From contig NZ_LMDC01000027.1 in the NCBI RefSeq assembly GCF_001425705.1, forward strand, positions 127,515-191,514: a DNA stretch of 64,000 nt, given 5' to 3'. Position 1 is the first letter of the stretch. Every line of letters begins with the position of its first letter. The position numbers and the translations under genes are program-made. The notes below the pieces were generated by a model. That model had not been told where the DNA came from. It searched no databases and worked only from the letters and a program-made list of their open reading frames with translations. The DNA comes from Pelomonas sp. Root1217 (GTDB lineage: Bacteria; Pseudomonadota; Gammaproteobacteria; Burkholderiales; Burkholderiaceae_C). Positions 30,326 through 39,338 of the stretch are shown piece by piece.

Positions 30326-31231
30326 TCAGCTGAGTTGCCGACCCAGCCAGCCCAGCACGCCGTCCGGCCCCTGGAACTCGTCGATCGATCGCGCCGGGAT
30401 GCCGGGGTGCCGCTCGCGCCACATGGAGGCCAATGCGGCACCAGGGCCGATTTCCAGCACGCAGCGAACGCCGCGTTCGGCAATGCTGTCCATGCAGTCG
30501 TCCCATCGCACGGTGCTGGCAATCTGGCCGGCCAATGCGGCCGCCAGCACGGCGGGAACTCTGCTTGCGGCGCCGCTGAAGTTGCAGACCACGGCGGTGC
30601 GTGGTGCCTGGAGATTGACCGCCGCCAGATGCCGTGCGAATACCGCCGCCGCAGCCGTCATGGCCGGGGTGTGCGAGGCAATGCCAATGGGCAGGCGCGT
30701 GCAGCGCAGGCCAGCGGCAGACCAGCGGGCTGCGTTGGCGTCGAGTTCGGCCGCAACGCCGCCGACGATGACGCGCTCCGCGTTGATGCGGATGGCGATG
30801 GCCAATGAGGCCTGCGCCAGACGCAAGGCGTTCGGGCCCTGTACGGCGAGCAATCCGGTGTCCTGGCCCATCACGCTGTCACTCATGGCCTGAGCGCGAA
30901 CGGCCGCGAGGTCGAGGGCGGTGGCCGCGTCAAAGGCACCTGCCGCCGCGAATGCGGCCAGCTCGCCGACGCTGTAGCCGGCAACCACCGCGGGCTGAGG
31001 CAGGCGCGCCGCCAACGCCTGCCAGGCGGCGATGGCGACGCCCGTCAGCAGCGGCTGGGCGACCCGATTGCCATGCAGCCAGGCCGAGTCGCCCAGGCGA
31101 TCACGCCAGTCCGGCCCGAGGTGCCGGGCCAGGGCATCCAGAGCCGGCCTGGCAGCGGGCTGCGCGTCCAGCCAGGGCAGCATCTGCGGGTGCTGTGCGC
31201 CCTGCCCGGGGAAGAGCAGCGCCAGGCTCAT
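30326..31231 (-). CDS. mdcH: Malonate decarboxylase epsilon subunit (malonyl transacylase)
   Basis: A 301-residue FabD-like acyltransferase: LLFPGQGAQHPQM at the N-terminus, the active-site serine in GYSVGELAAF, the RAQAMSD arginine region and a C-terminal LEIGPGAALASMW with its histidine-equivalent region. In the Mdc system it loads malonyl from malonyl-CoA onto the carrier protein to start the cycle. It is the last gene of the operon and is directly adjacent to mdcB. Its sequence alone could be FabD; the mdc context decides. Confidence 0.9.
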   Translation of the reverse strand: MSLALLFPGQGAQHPQMLPWLDAQPAARPALDALARHLGPDWRDRLGDSAWLHGNRVAQPLLTGVAIAAWQALAARLPQPAVVAGYSVGELAAFAAAGAFDAATALDLAAVRAQAMSDSVMGQDTGLLAVQGPNALRLAQASLAIAIRINAERVIVGGVAAELDANAARWSAAGLRCTRLPIGIASHTPAMTAAAAVFARHLAAVNLQAPRTAVVCNFSGAASRVPAVLAAALAGQIASTVRWDDCMDSIAERGVRCVLEIGPGAALASMWRERHPGIPARSIDEFQGPDGVLGWLGRQLS

Positions 31232-32062
31232 TCAGCGCAGGCGTTCCAGCCAGCAGGCGGCGGCGAGCGTGTCGGCCGCGCCACCGGGGGACAGGCGTCG
31301 GCGCACGAACTCGTCGCTGATCGTTTGGGCCGCTTCGAGACCCTGGGAAGCGCCACCCGCGGCGAGGAAGTCTCGTGCGATGGCCTGTGCAAAGCGCAAC
31401 CCTTCCAGGCCGCCGCGGTGGGCGAGGTTGCTGTCGTCGAGCACGGCCATGACGGCGAACAAGGTGTCGAGCCGGGCTTTGGTTGCCGAAAGCCCACGCG
31501 CGCGCGCCGAACGCAGGGCCGGCTCGGCCGTTTCGAACAGCGTCGGAAAGCCCAGTGCGGCTTCGGTCGAAGCGCTGCGCAGCTGGAAGCGCCGCGCAGC
31601 CAGCCCGCCGGGCAGCGTGGGAGGACGCTGCGCGCGCGCGGCCAGCGTCTCGCCCCAGCGCGCCAGCAGCGTCTGCCTGATCAGGGCGGGTGTGGGGTGC
31701 TGGCCCAGCGCACCCGCTGCGGCGCACAGCAAGCCCAGCATGAAGATCGCGCCGCGGTGCGTGTTGATGCCGCCGGTGGCGGCCAGCATGCGTGCTTCGG
31801 CCGCGATGCCACAGCGCTCCAGCGCCTCGAAGGGCGCCCCGGCGGCGCCCAGTTCGGCGATGCGGACGAAGTAGCTGCGCAGCGCGAACAGGCTGCGCAT
31901 GAAGCTGTGGGCGTCCATGTCGGCATGGCTGCCGCGGTCGGTCAGCGTGACCAGGCCGGGCTTGGGCGACAGCGCGAGCTCGTCATACAGCGCCAGCGTG
32001 GCGGCGCGGCCGATCTGCTGGGCGCTTGGCGCGCTCGCGATGGGGACGAGACGAGCCCTCAT
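31232..32062 (-). CDS. mdcB: Triphosphoribosyl-dephospho-CoA synthase
   Basis: The frame is open far upstream, but the ATG at 32062 (MRARLVPIASAPSAQQIGRAA) overlaps the mdcG stop and gives 276 aa, the normal size. Family motifs: ELALSPKPGLVTLTDRGSHADMD, ATGGINTHRGAIFMLGLL and DDSNLAHRGG. It makes the precursor of the 2'-(5''-phosphoribosyl)-3'-dephospho-CoA prosthetic group carried by MdcC. CitG of citrate lyase is the paralogue; the context fixes MdcB. Confidence 0.92.
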   Translation of the reverse strand: MRARLVPIASAPSAQQIGRAATLALYDELALSPKPGLVTLTDRGSHADMDAHSFMRSLFALRSYFVRIAELGAAGAPFEALERCGIAAEARMLAATGGINTHRGAIFMLGLLCAAAGALGQHPTPALIRQTLLARWGETLAARAQRPPTLPGGLAARRFQLRSASTEAALGFPTLFETAEPALRSARARGLSATKARLDTLFAVMAVLDDSNLAHRGGLEGLRFAQAIARDFLAAGGASQGLEAAQTISDEFVRRRLSPGGAADTLAAACWLERLR

Positions 32063-32697
32063 GCCAGCGCTTCCATCGCCGCGCCCCGCAGCCGCTTGAC
32101 GAGCAGCGCCTGAGCATGACCGCTGCGCCAGGCCAGCCATTCGCGCCAGGCGATGGCGGCATCGCCTTCGAAGACAAGCTCCCCGTCGAGGCGGCGGGTG
32201 GGGGCGCTGAAGGCATTCAAGGCGGCTGCTACGGCGTCGGCCTGCTCCATGCCGGTCACACCCACCCAGAGATCGATGTCGGAGTCTTCGCGAACATGCT
32301 GCAAAGCTGTGAGGTGCTGCCAGCCATGACTTCCATAGACCCGGGCCGTGGCGCCGCAGGCCTGTAGGGCCGTGGCCAACTGGCGGGCCGGCACGCGGGC
32401 GCTTTGGGGCAGCTGTGGGATGAGCTTTTCCAGGCGTGGAAACTCGTCGAAATACAGCACCTCGCTGCGCCGCACGCGCAGCGCCAGGCGGCGTTGGCGC
32501 CAGCGTTGTGGCGCACACAGGCCCATCGCGATGACCGCGGGGTTTTCGTCCGGTTGGCGAGTGACGACCAGCGGCAGACCGCGCTCGGCCCAGTGGCCCA
32601 GGCAGTCGCGCGCCTCGGCATCCCAGTCGCGGTCCAGCAGCTGCTGCCAACCCGCGGCCGACAGCCAGGCAATCTGGTGGCGATGCAGCGCGGCCAT
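32059..32697 (-). CDS. mdcG: Holo-ACP synthase / phosphoribosyl-dephospho-CoA transferase
   Basis: A 212-residue nucleotidyltransferase-fold protein with the MdcG core YGSHGWQHLTALQHV and the metal-binding acidic pair EDSDIDLWVGV. It attaches the prosthetic group made by MdcB to the serine of MdcC. Its stop overlaps the mdcB start (ATGA), and its start is 3 bp from the mdcE stop, so all three are translationally linked. Confidence 0.92.
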   Translation of the reverse strand: MAALHRHQIAWLSAAGWQQLLDRDWDAEARDCLGHWAERGLPLVVTRQPDENPAVIAMGLCAPQRWRQRRLALRVRRSEVLYFDEFPRLEKLIPQLPQSARVPARQLATALQACGATARVYGSHGWQHLTALQHVREDSDIDLWVGVTGMEQADAVAAALNAFSAPTRRLDGELVFEGDAAIAWREWLAWRSGHAQALLVKRLRGAAMEALA

Positions 32698-32700
32698 GAC

Positions 32701-33402
32701 TCAGGCGGCGTCGAGTACCCGCTGCACGACCATAGCGGCCATCTGCCGCCCGCCGCGCGCGGCGCCGTCTTCGGCGCGGCGGTCGTCGGTCGGTGCAGCC
32801 GCCAGGGCCTCGCGCAGCGCCTGGGTCAGGTCGCCTTGCCAGAGCCGGCGCACGCCGCCCATCGCCACGTAGTTGCCCACGCCCGGCGCGAACACCGGAT
32901 TGGATTCGGACAGCTCCGCCAGCAGCGCCTCGGGCAGTTTGGTGACGCGGGCCATGGCCGGCAGGCGCATGACGCGGATCTCGGCCTCGGGCAAGGCGTC
33001 GCAGGCATCGGCAATCAGCCCGGAGGTGATGAAGCCGCCGGACAGTGCCTGGTCGTAGACGAGGCCGAGCACGCGGTGGCCGCGGCGGCGTGCGAGGTCG
33101 ATGCACATGCCCAGATGGGCCATGGCACGGTTGATGCCGAGCAGCTCGTCGCGGCGGCGCAGTTGCTGGCCTTGCGTGTCGATCAGCAGCAGGATGGCGC
33201 GGCCGGGATGCCGGGTCAGGGTGTCGAGCACGGCACGGGCCTGCACCAGCGCGAGCTGCACGCCGATGGGCGCATGGTTGGTCGTGCCAATGACGGCCAG
33301 TGGCTCGCCGTCAAACTCGACCTCGCCGCGCAAGCAGTCGCCGTCGCGCGTGATGCCGTGATCGACGCCGAACAGCTGTGTTGCCAAGGTCTGCCAGTCC
33401 AT
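32701..33402 (-). CDS. mdcE: Malonate decarboxylase gamma subunit
   Basis: The start is the ATG at 33402 (MDWQTLATQLFG), overlapping the mdcD stop by one base; 233 aa. It is a carboxyltransferase-fold (crotonase-like) subunit with ILLLIDTQGQQLRRRDE and GLVYDQALSGGFITSGLIADA. With MdcD it decarboxylates malonyl-S-ACP to acetyl-S-ACP. In contrast to mdcD it lacks the longer N-terminal region, as expected. Confidence 0.92.
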   Translation of the reverse strand: MDWQTLATQLFGVDHGITRDGDCLRGEVEFDGEPLAVIGTTNHAPIGVQLALVQARAVLDTLTRHPGRAILLLIDTQGQQLRRRDELLGINRAMAHLGMCIDLARRRGHRVLGLVYDQALSGGFITSGLIADACDALPEAEIRVMRLPAMARVTKLPEALLAELSESNPVFAPGVGNYVAMGGVRRLWQGDLTQALREALAAAPTDDRRAEDGAARGGRQMAAMVVQRVLDAA

Positions 33403-34262
33403 CAGTGCGCTCCCAGGGCCAGCACGCCGGCCACGTCGAGATCGGGCACACGGGCGGCGTTGTCCACACCCAGCGCGGACCAAAGCGCGATCGCCTCGGC
33501 GCCATCGAAATCGAGGCGTGCAGCCAACAACGCGCGCTCCGCTTCCAGTGATTCCAGCGTGACCGGCCGGGTCGAATCCAGCGCCGCAATGGCCGCCTCC
33601 CGGAAGGCGGCCACGTCATCTTCGACCAGCACATCGCAGTCGCCGCTCAGCCAGCGGTGCTTGCCGCCGGTGGTGCGCCAGACCAGCGCGCGGTCGCGCG
33701 AGTCGAACTCCTCGACGCCGTGCGAGGCCTCGATGACCTCGGGGCCGGACATGGCCAGGCGGCCCAGATCGCTCATGACGATGTGGTCAGCGCAGCGCGC
33801 AACGATGCCCATGCCGCCGAAGCAGCCGTTGGCCCCGCCGATCAGCACGATGACCGGGATGCCGGCGGCGCGCACGTCGAGCAGCGCCCGCATCACCTCG
33901 GACACGGCGATCAGCCCGGCGTTCGCTTCATGCAGGCGCACGCCGCCAGACTCGGCCAGCAGCAGCACGGCCCGCGGCTTGTCGCGCAGAGCGCGCTTGA
34001 ACATGCCGACCAGCTTGGCGCCGTGCACTTCGCCGACGCCGCCGCCCATGAATTCGCCCTCCTGGGCGGCGACGAAGATCTCGCTCCCCGCCAGCGTCGC
34101 GCGGCCGATGGCCACACCATCGTCGAAGGCGCAGGGCACACCCAGCTGGGCGAGATGAGGGCTTGTCAGCCGCATGGTCGGCGGCAGCCACTCGTGGAAG
34201 CTGCCGGTGTCGACAACCTGCGCCAGACGCTCGCGCGCCGAGCATTCTGCAAAAGAGATCAT
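33402..34262 (-). CDS. mdcD: Malonate decarboxylase beta subunit
   Basis: A 286-residue carboxyltransferase-fold subunit starting MISFAECSARERLAQVVDTGSF. Typical motifs are GEFMGGGVGEVHGAKLVGMF, LLLAESGGVRLHEANAGL and GGANGCFGGMGIVA. It pairs with MdcE to form the decarboxylase proper. It overlaps mdcC at its start (ATGA) and mdcE at its stop (TGATG). Confidence 0.93.
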   Translation of the reverse strand: MISFAECSARERLAQVVDTGSFHEWLPPTMRLTSPHLAQLGVPCAFDDGVAIGRATLAGSEIFVAAQEGEFMGGGVGEVHGAKLVGMFKRALRDKPRAVLLLAESGGVRLHEANAGLIAVSEVMRALLDVRAAGIPVIVLIGGANGCFGGMGIVARCADHIVMSDLGRLAMSGPEVIEASHGVEEFDSRDRALVWRTTGGKHRWLSGDCDVLVEDDVAAFREAAIAALDSTRPVTLESLEAERALLAARLDFDGAEAIALWSALGVDNAARVPDLDVAGVLALGAH

Positions 34263-34576
34263 GGCTGCAGCTCCTGCGCAGCCTGGTCCAGCCGCAAGCT
34301 GACGACGGCCGGCGTGGCGCCCATGTCATGGATGGACAGCTGCACGCCGGCCAGTTGGTGGCGCTGGTGGAAGTTGCTGACGACGGCCGACCAGATGGCG
34401 CCGAAGCCGCGCGCCGAGGTTTCGATGTGGATGCGGCAGTCGCTGCCGGCCGCGGGTTCCAGCAGCACTTCGAGGTTGCCGGAACCGACGACGCCGACCA
34501 GCACGGGTGTGAAGCTGCCGGCCGGGCGCGTGCCGGTGAACGAGTAGTCCAGGGTTTCGAGACCAGGAGCGTTCAT
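34259..34576 (-). CDS. mdcC: Malonate decarboxylase acyl-carrier (delta) subunit
   Basis: A 105-residue carrier protein. The prosthetic group is attached at a serine; the VGVVGSGNLEVLLEP stretch puts this at S32 (GSGxLEV is the conserved site). Malonyl bound here is decarboxylated to acetyl. Its start is 7 bp downstream of the mdcA stop, and it overlaps mdcD by four bases. Confidence 0.93.
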   Translation of the reverse strand: MNAPGLETLDYSFTGTRPAGSFTPVLVGVVGSGNLEVLLEPAAGSDCRIHIETSARGFGAIWSAVVSNFHQRHQLAGVQLSIHDMGATPAVVSLRLDQAAQELQP

Positions 34577-34583
34577 CGTGTCC

Positions 34584-36248
34584 TCACCAATTGCGAAAGC
34601 GCTTGGGCGGGCTGTAGAGGCCGCCCGAGGCGCGCACGAGGTCGCGCATGCTGCGCGCGGTCAGCAGGTTGCGCGTCGCGTCGCGCGGGTCGATGCCGAG
34701 ATCGGCAGGCCGCTTGATGACGCCACGGTCGCGCAGGTTCTCGACCATGCGCGCATCCCGCGCCAGGCCCACGGCCGTGTAGCCGGCCACGCCGCGGATG
34801 GCCTGCTCGCGTTCGTCGTCGCTGCGGCACAGCAGCAGGTTGGCGATGCCTTCCTCGGTCAGGATGTGGCTCACGTCGTCGCCGTAGATCATGATGGGCG
34901 GCAGGGCCATGCCGGCCTGCTCCTGCAGCGTCCAGGCGTCCAGCTTTTCGACAAAGGCGGGCTGCATGTGTTCGCGGAAGGTCTCGACCATCTGCACCAC
35001 CAGCTTCTGCCCGCGCGGCGTGCCGGCGGCGCCCGGCCGGCCGTCGCGTGCCTCGCGCCCAGCCTTGAGCCAGGCGGGGCTGGCGTGGCGGCGGCCGCGC
35101 GCGTCGGCGCCCATGTTCGGCGCGCCGCCAAAACCGGTGATGCGGCCCAGCGTCGCGGTGGAGCTGTTGCCCTGCAGGTCGATCTGCAGCGTGGAGCCGA
35201 TGAAGAGGTCGCAGGCATAGTGGCCGGCGGCCTGGCAGAAAGCGCGGTTGCTGCGCAGGCTGCCGTCGGCGCCGGTGAAGAAGACGTCCGACCGGGCACG
35301 GATGTAGTCCTCCATGCCCAGCTCCGAGCCGAAGGAGTGGATGGACTCGACCCAGCCGGCTTCGATGGCGGGAATCAGGGCAGGGTGCGGGTTCAGCGCC
35401 CAGTGCTTGCAGATCTTGCCCTTCAGGCCGAGCGACTCGGCATAGGTGGGCAGCAGCAGCTCGATGGCTGCCGTGTCGAAGCCGATGCCGTGGTTCAGGC
35501 GCTGCACGCCGTACTCGGCATAGATGCCCTTGATGGCCATCATGGCCATCAGCACCTGGATCTCACTGATCTGCGCCGGGTCGCGGGTGAACAGCGGCTC
35601 GACGAGGTTGGGGCGCGGCGCCGGCACGACGAAATCCACCCAGTCGGCGGGGATGTCGATGCGCGGCAGAACGTCGACGATCTCGTTGACCTGGGCGATG
35701 ACGATGCCACCCGAGAAGGCCGTGGCCTCGACGATGGCGGGCGTGTCCTCGGTGTTGGGGCCGGTGTAGAGATTGCCTTGCGCGTCCGCGGCATGCGCGG
35801 CCACGAGGGCCACCTTGGGCGTCAGGTCGACGAAGTAGCGGGCGAACAGCTCCAGGTAGGTGTGAATGGCGCCGATTTCTATGCCACCGGCCGCCACCAG
35901 CCTGGCCAGGCGGGCGCCTTGCGGGCCGGAAAAGCTGAAGTCCAGTCGTTTGGCAATGCCGCTCTCGAACACGTCCAGGTGCTCAGGCAGGGCCAGCACC
36001 GACTGCACCATGTGCAGGTCGCGCACGCGCTGCGGGTCCACCTGCGTGAGCGACTGGGCGAGGAAGTCGGCCTGCTTCTGGTTATTGCCTTCCAGGCAGA
36101 CGCGATCGCCGGGCTGCAGCACGGCCTCCAGCAGCGGCACGATGGCTTCTGTGGCCACGCGCCGACCCTGCACGCCGGTGAGTTCGGCCGCCCGCGAGAG
36201 CCGCTCGCGGCGCTGGCGGTCGCGCAGGTTCCAGGCGGGAGCATTCAT
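34584..36248 (-). CDS. mdcA: Malonate decarboxylase alpha subunit (acetyl-S-ACP:malonate ACP transferase)
   Basis: The 554-residue length and motifs are those of MdcA: MNAPAWNLRDRQRRERL, CLEGNNQKQADFLAQSL, GIGFDTAAIELLLPTYAESL, and RITGFGGAPNMGADARGRRH. It exchanges acetyl for malonyl on the carrier, releasing acetate and closing the catalytic cycle. It begins 10 bp after the TRAP large permease stop, so uptake and catabolism genes are in one transcript. Confidence 0.95.
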   Translation of the reverse strand: MNAPAWNLRDRQRRERLSRAAELTGVQGRRVATEAIVPLLEAVLQPGDRVCLEGNNQKQADFLAQSLTQVDPQRVRDLHMVQSVLALPEHLDVFESGIAKRLDFSFSGPQGARLARLVAAGGIEIGAIHTYLELFARYFVDLTPKVALVAAHAADAQGNLYTGPNTEDTPAIVEATAFSGGIVIAQVNEIVDVLPRIDIPADWVDFVVPAPRPNLVEPLFTRDPAQISEIQVLMAMMAIKGIYAEYGVQRLNHGIGFDTAAIELLLPTYAESLGLKGKICKHWALNPHPALIPAIEAGWVESIHSFGSELGMEDYIRARSDVFFTGADGSLRSNRAFCQAAGHYACDLFIGSTLQIDLQGNSSTATLGRITGFGGAPNMGADARGRRHASPAWLKAGREARDGRPGAAGTPRGQKLVVQMVETFREHMQPAFVEKLDAWTLQEQAGMALPPIMIYGDDVSHILTEEGIANLLLCRSDDEREQAIRGVAGYTAVGLARDARMVENLRDRGVIKRPADLGIDPRDATRNLLTARSMRDLVRASGGLYSPPKRFRNW

Positions 36249-36258
36249 GGCCGGCTCC

Positions 36259-37620
36259 TCAATGCGCCTTGGCGGCGACGCCCATGACCGCGTCGGGCAG
36301 GGCCGTCGCGATGCCCGGGAAGATGCAGATCAGCAGCACCGCCAGCAGCATCAGCACGACGAAGGGCAACACGCCCCAGATGATGTCGCGCAAGTCGATG
36401 TCGGGCGCGATGTTCTTGATGACGAAGATGTTCAGCCCCACCGGTGGATGGATGAGGCCGGTCTCCATGACGATGGTCATCAGGATGCCGAACCAGATCA
36501 GGTCGAAGCCGGCGGCCTTCAGCGGCGGCAGGATGATGGGTGCCGTCATCAGGATGATGCTGACCGGCGGCAGGAAGAAGCCCAGCAGGATGACCATCAG
36601 CAGCACCGCGGCCAGCAGCACCCACTTGGACAGCTGCATGCCGACGATCCACTCCGCCGCCGACTGGCTGATGTGCAGATAGCTCATCACATACGAGAAC
36701 AGCAGCGACATGCCGATGATGAGCATCAGCATGGTCGACTCCTTCAGCGTCGACGTGAGGATGGGCGCGACGTCCTTGGGCCGCCACACGCCGTAGATGA
36801 CGGCGATCAGCGCCAGCGCCAGCAGCGCGCCCAGGCCCGCCGTTTCGGACGGCGTCGCGAAGCCGCCATACAGCGCCACCATGACGCCGATCAGCAGCAG
36901 CACGAAGGGCACGACGCGCGGCAGCATCTCGAACTTCTGGCGGTTCGTGAAGGTCTCGTTCGCGAGCAAGGCCGAGGCGGCGCCCGTGCGCTTGAACTCG
37001 GCTTCGGCGAGCGCGTATTCCTTGCGGTAGCGCAGCGCCGCGTAGCCGGCGAACAGGGCCACCAGCAGCACGCCCGGCATGATGCCGGCCAGGAACAGCC
37101 GGCCCAGTGACTGTTCGGCCGCCACCGCGTACAGGATCATCGTGATGGACGGCGGCAGCAGAATGCCCAGCGTGCCGCCGGCGGCAATGATGCCGGCCGC
37201 AAAGCCGGGCGAGTAGCCGCGCTTGCGCATCTCCGGGATGCCGGCGCTGCCGATGGCCGAGCAGGTGGCCGGGCTGGAGCCGGCCATGGCCGCGAACAGC
37301 GCGCAGGCGAACACATTGGCGATGCCCAGACCGCCAGGGATGCGGCCCATCCACACGTGCATTGCCGCGTACAGGTCTTGGCCCGCACGCGATTTGCCGA
37401 TGGCCGCGCCTTTCAAGATGAAGAGGGGAATGGACAGCAGCGTGATGCTGGCCATCTCCTCGTAGACGTTCTGCGTGACCGTGTCCAGCGCCGAGGCCGG
37501 CATGAAGATGGCCATGAACAGCACCGCCACGCTGCCGAGCGCGAACGCGATCGGCGCGCCCGAGAACATGAACAGCAGCGTGACGACGCCGAACAGCGAG
37601 CCGAGGACGAGCATGCTCAT
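36259..37620 (-). CDS. TRAP transporter large permease (DctM type), probably malonate
   Basis: The ATG at 37620 (MSMLVLGSLFG) overlaps the small-permease stop (ATGA) and gives 453 aa. It is a hydrophobic protein of about 12 helices with DctM-family motifs: LFILKGAAIGKSRAGQDLY, GSSPATCSAIGSAGIPEM, AGIIAAGGTLGILLPPS and LIHPPVGLNIFVIKNIAPD. It is the sodium-driven import channel of a tripartite TRAP system. The link to mdc genes suggests malonate as substrate, replacing the MdcLM or MdcF carriers of other mdc loci. Confidence 0.92.
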   Translation of the reverse strand: MSMLVLGSLFGVVTLLFMFSGAPIAFALGSVAVLFMAIFMPASALDTVTQNVYEEMASITLLSIPLFILKGAAIGKSRAGQDLYAAMHVWMGRIPGGLGIANVFACALFAAMAGSSPATCSAIGSAGIPEMRKRGYSPGFAAGIIAAGGTLGILLPPSITMILYAVAAEQSLGRLFLAGIMPGVLLVALFAGYAALRYRKEYALAEAEFKRTGAASALLANETFTNRQKFEMLPRVVPFVLLLIGVMVALYGGFATPSETAGLGALLALALIAVIYGVWRPKDVAPILTSTLKESTMLMLIIGMSLLFSYVMSYLHISQSAAEWIVGMQLSKWVLLAAVLLMVILLGFFLPPVSIILMTAPIILPPLKAAGFDLIWFGILMTIVMETGLIHPPVGLNIFVIKNIAPDIDLRDIIWGVLPFVVLMLLAVLLICIFPGIATALPDAVMGVAAKAH

Positions 37621-38192
37621 GCTGCGGCTCCTTGATTGGGTTTGAAGAGGCCGTTCACGCGCGCCGTGAGCTGCACCAGCAACTGCAGGCTCAGCAGCGT
37701 CATGCCCAGGGACATCAGGCCGTAGGGAATCGACAGCGGCGGCGCCCAGGAGGACGAGGTCGTCTGGCCGTCGACCCAGGCCTCGTGGAACAGCGTCCAT
37801 GACTTCCAGGCGAAGAAGGTGCAGAAGGCCGTGCTCATCAGGTCCACCAGCATCAGGCGCAAGCGGTTCACCGCGCGGGGCAGCAGGCCGGCGATCGCCT
37901 CGATGCCCACATGACCGCGCAGGGCCTGCACAAAGGCGCCGCACAGGAAGGTGGCGCCGACGAGGCAGAACACCGCCGCCTCGTCTTGCCAATCCGTCGA
38001 CGCCTTCATCACATAGCGCGACACGACGCTGTAGGTCAGCACGCAGGAGGCCACCAGCAGGGCCAGCATGCCGAGCACCACCATGGCGTGGTTGATGAAG
38101 TTCAGGCCACGCGCGATGGGGCGCAGCAGGGCGGGCGTGTCTGGGTCGATGCCGGCAACCGCTGCCGGCCCCATTTCAAAACCGTGGCTCAT
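37617..38192 (-). CDS. TRAP transporter small permease (DctQ type)
   Basis: A 191-residue protein with four predicted helices and the DctQ pattern around SRYVMKASTDWQDEAAVFCLVGATFLCGAF (read as two adjacent parts) and RGHVGIEAIAGLLP. It couples the periplasmic binding protein to the large permease. It lies 7 bp after the DctP stop and overlaps the DctM start. Confidence 0.9.
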   Translation of the reverse strand: MSHGFEMGPAAVAGIDPDTPALLRPIARGLNFINHAMVVLGMLALLVASCVLTYSVVSRYVMKASTDWQDEAAVFCLVGATFLCGAFVQALRGHVGIEAIAGLLPRAVNRLRLMLVDLMSTAFCTFFAWKSWTLFHEAWVDGQTTSSSWAPPLSIPYGLMSLGMTLLSLQLLVQLTARVNGLFKPNQGAAA

Positions 38193-38199
38193 GTCGGCC

Positions 38200-39219
38200 T
38201 CAGAGCAGCTTCTGCGCGGCCTTGAGGATGGCGGCGCACGATTCGTTCTTTTCGCCGAAGTCCTTCCACGCGGTGTCGCGTGCGATGGCCTGCCACTTCT
38301 TCAGCGTCGGCTCGTCCATGTCATAGACCTTGGCACCGGCCTTGGCGTAGATCGCCGCGGCGGCCTGGTCGTCGGCCTTGGCGGCCTCGCGGGCAAACAC
38401 TTCCATCTCGGCGCCCACCGCCATGACGATGTCCTGCTGCGCCTTGGGCAGTTTGTTGAAGACCTCCTTGGAGATCATCAGCGGCTCGAACATGAACCAG
38501 TAGGTGCGCTGGCGGCCCGACGTCAGGTGCTTGGCGATCTCTTCAAGCTTGAAGGAGATGAAGCTGGTGGACGAGGTCATGGCCGCATCCATCGCGCCGG
38601 TCTGCATGGCGGCGTAGATCTCGTTGGACGGCAGCGTGATGACCGAGGCGCCCGCGGTCTTGAGCATCATGTCCATCTCACGGCTGCCGCCGCGCACCTT
38701 CAGGCCCTTGGCGTCATCGGGCGTTACTAGTGGCCGCGCGCGGCTGGCCACACCACCCGCCTGCCAGACCCAGCTGACGACGAGCACGCCCTTGTCGTCC
38801 AGTACCTTGGACAGCAGCTTGCCCACCTCGGCCGTCTTCCACGCCGCGCCTTGTTCATAGCTGGGCACCAGGGCGGGCATCAGGCCGGCGTTGGTCTCGG
38901 CGACTTCGCCGCCGGCATAGGACAGCGGCACCAGGCTCATGTCCAGCGCGCCCTTGCGCATCGCGGAGAACTGCGCATTGGTCTTCATCAGCGATGAGCC
39001 CGGATAGACCGAGGCCTTCAGTGCGCCGCTGCTGCGTTTTTCCACCTCGGCGGCGAACTTGCGGCACAGCCGGTCGCGGAAATCGCCTTCGGTCAGCGAG
39101 CCGCTGGGGAACTGGTGCGAGATCTTCAGCGCGCTGGCCTGTGCGTGGGCGCTGGGCAAGCCGGCGGCTGCGGCGGTGGCGCCGGCGGCGGCGATCCATT
39201 GGCGTCGTGTGAGGTGCAT
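38200..39219 (-). CDS. TRAP transporter periplasmic substrate-binding protein (DctP type)
   Basis: A 339-residue exported protein. The N-terminus HLTRRQWIAAAGATAAAAGLP has a twin-arginine-like motif and an alanine-rich core, so Tat export is possible. The mature part carries the DctP-family arginine signature near KVRGGSREMDMMLK and the SLMKTNAQFSAMRKGALDMSL stretch. It should bind a carboxylate, inferred to be malonate from the operon. It is the first gene of the malonate operon, behind the T-N11-A palindrome. Confidence 0.92.
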   Translation of the reverse strand: MHLTRRQWIAAAGATAAAAGLPSAHAQASALKISHQFPSGSLTEGDFRDRLCRKFAAEVEKRSSGALKASVYPGSSLMKTNAQFSAMRKGALDMSLVPLSYAGGEVAETNAGLMPALVPSYEQGAAWKTAEVGKLLSKVLDDKGVLVVSWVWQAGGVASRARPLVTPDDAKGLKVRGGSREMDMMLKTAGASVITLPSNEIYAAMQTGAMDAAMTSSTSFISFKLEEIAKHLTSGRQRTYWFMFEPLMISKEVFNKLPKAQQDIVMAVGAEMEVFAREAAKADDQAAAAIYAKAGAKVYDMDEPTLKKWQAIARDTAWKDFGEKNESCAAILKAAQKLL

Positions 39220-39309
39220 GGCTTGTCTCCGGGTGTTCCGCCTTCAAGGGCGGTATGCGGCCGCAGTGTGGGAGCGGGCCCCTGGACGATCAATCAACCT
39301 CGGCAGGCG

Positions 39310-39332
39310 ACCATTACGCTGGCCGCAATGGT
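39310..39332. promoter_or_regulatory. T-N11-A palindrome, candidate MdcR site for the malonate operon
   Basis: ACCATT (39310-39315), an 11-base spacer and AATGGT (39327-39332) form a perfect inverted repeat with the LysR-box T-N11-A geometry. It lies 6 bp past the mdcR stop and 91 bp upstream of the dctP start, the only gap in this operon large enough for a promoter (119 bp). MdcR binding is inferred. Confidence 0.55.
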
Positions 39333-39338
39333 TGTGGG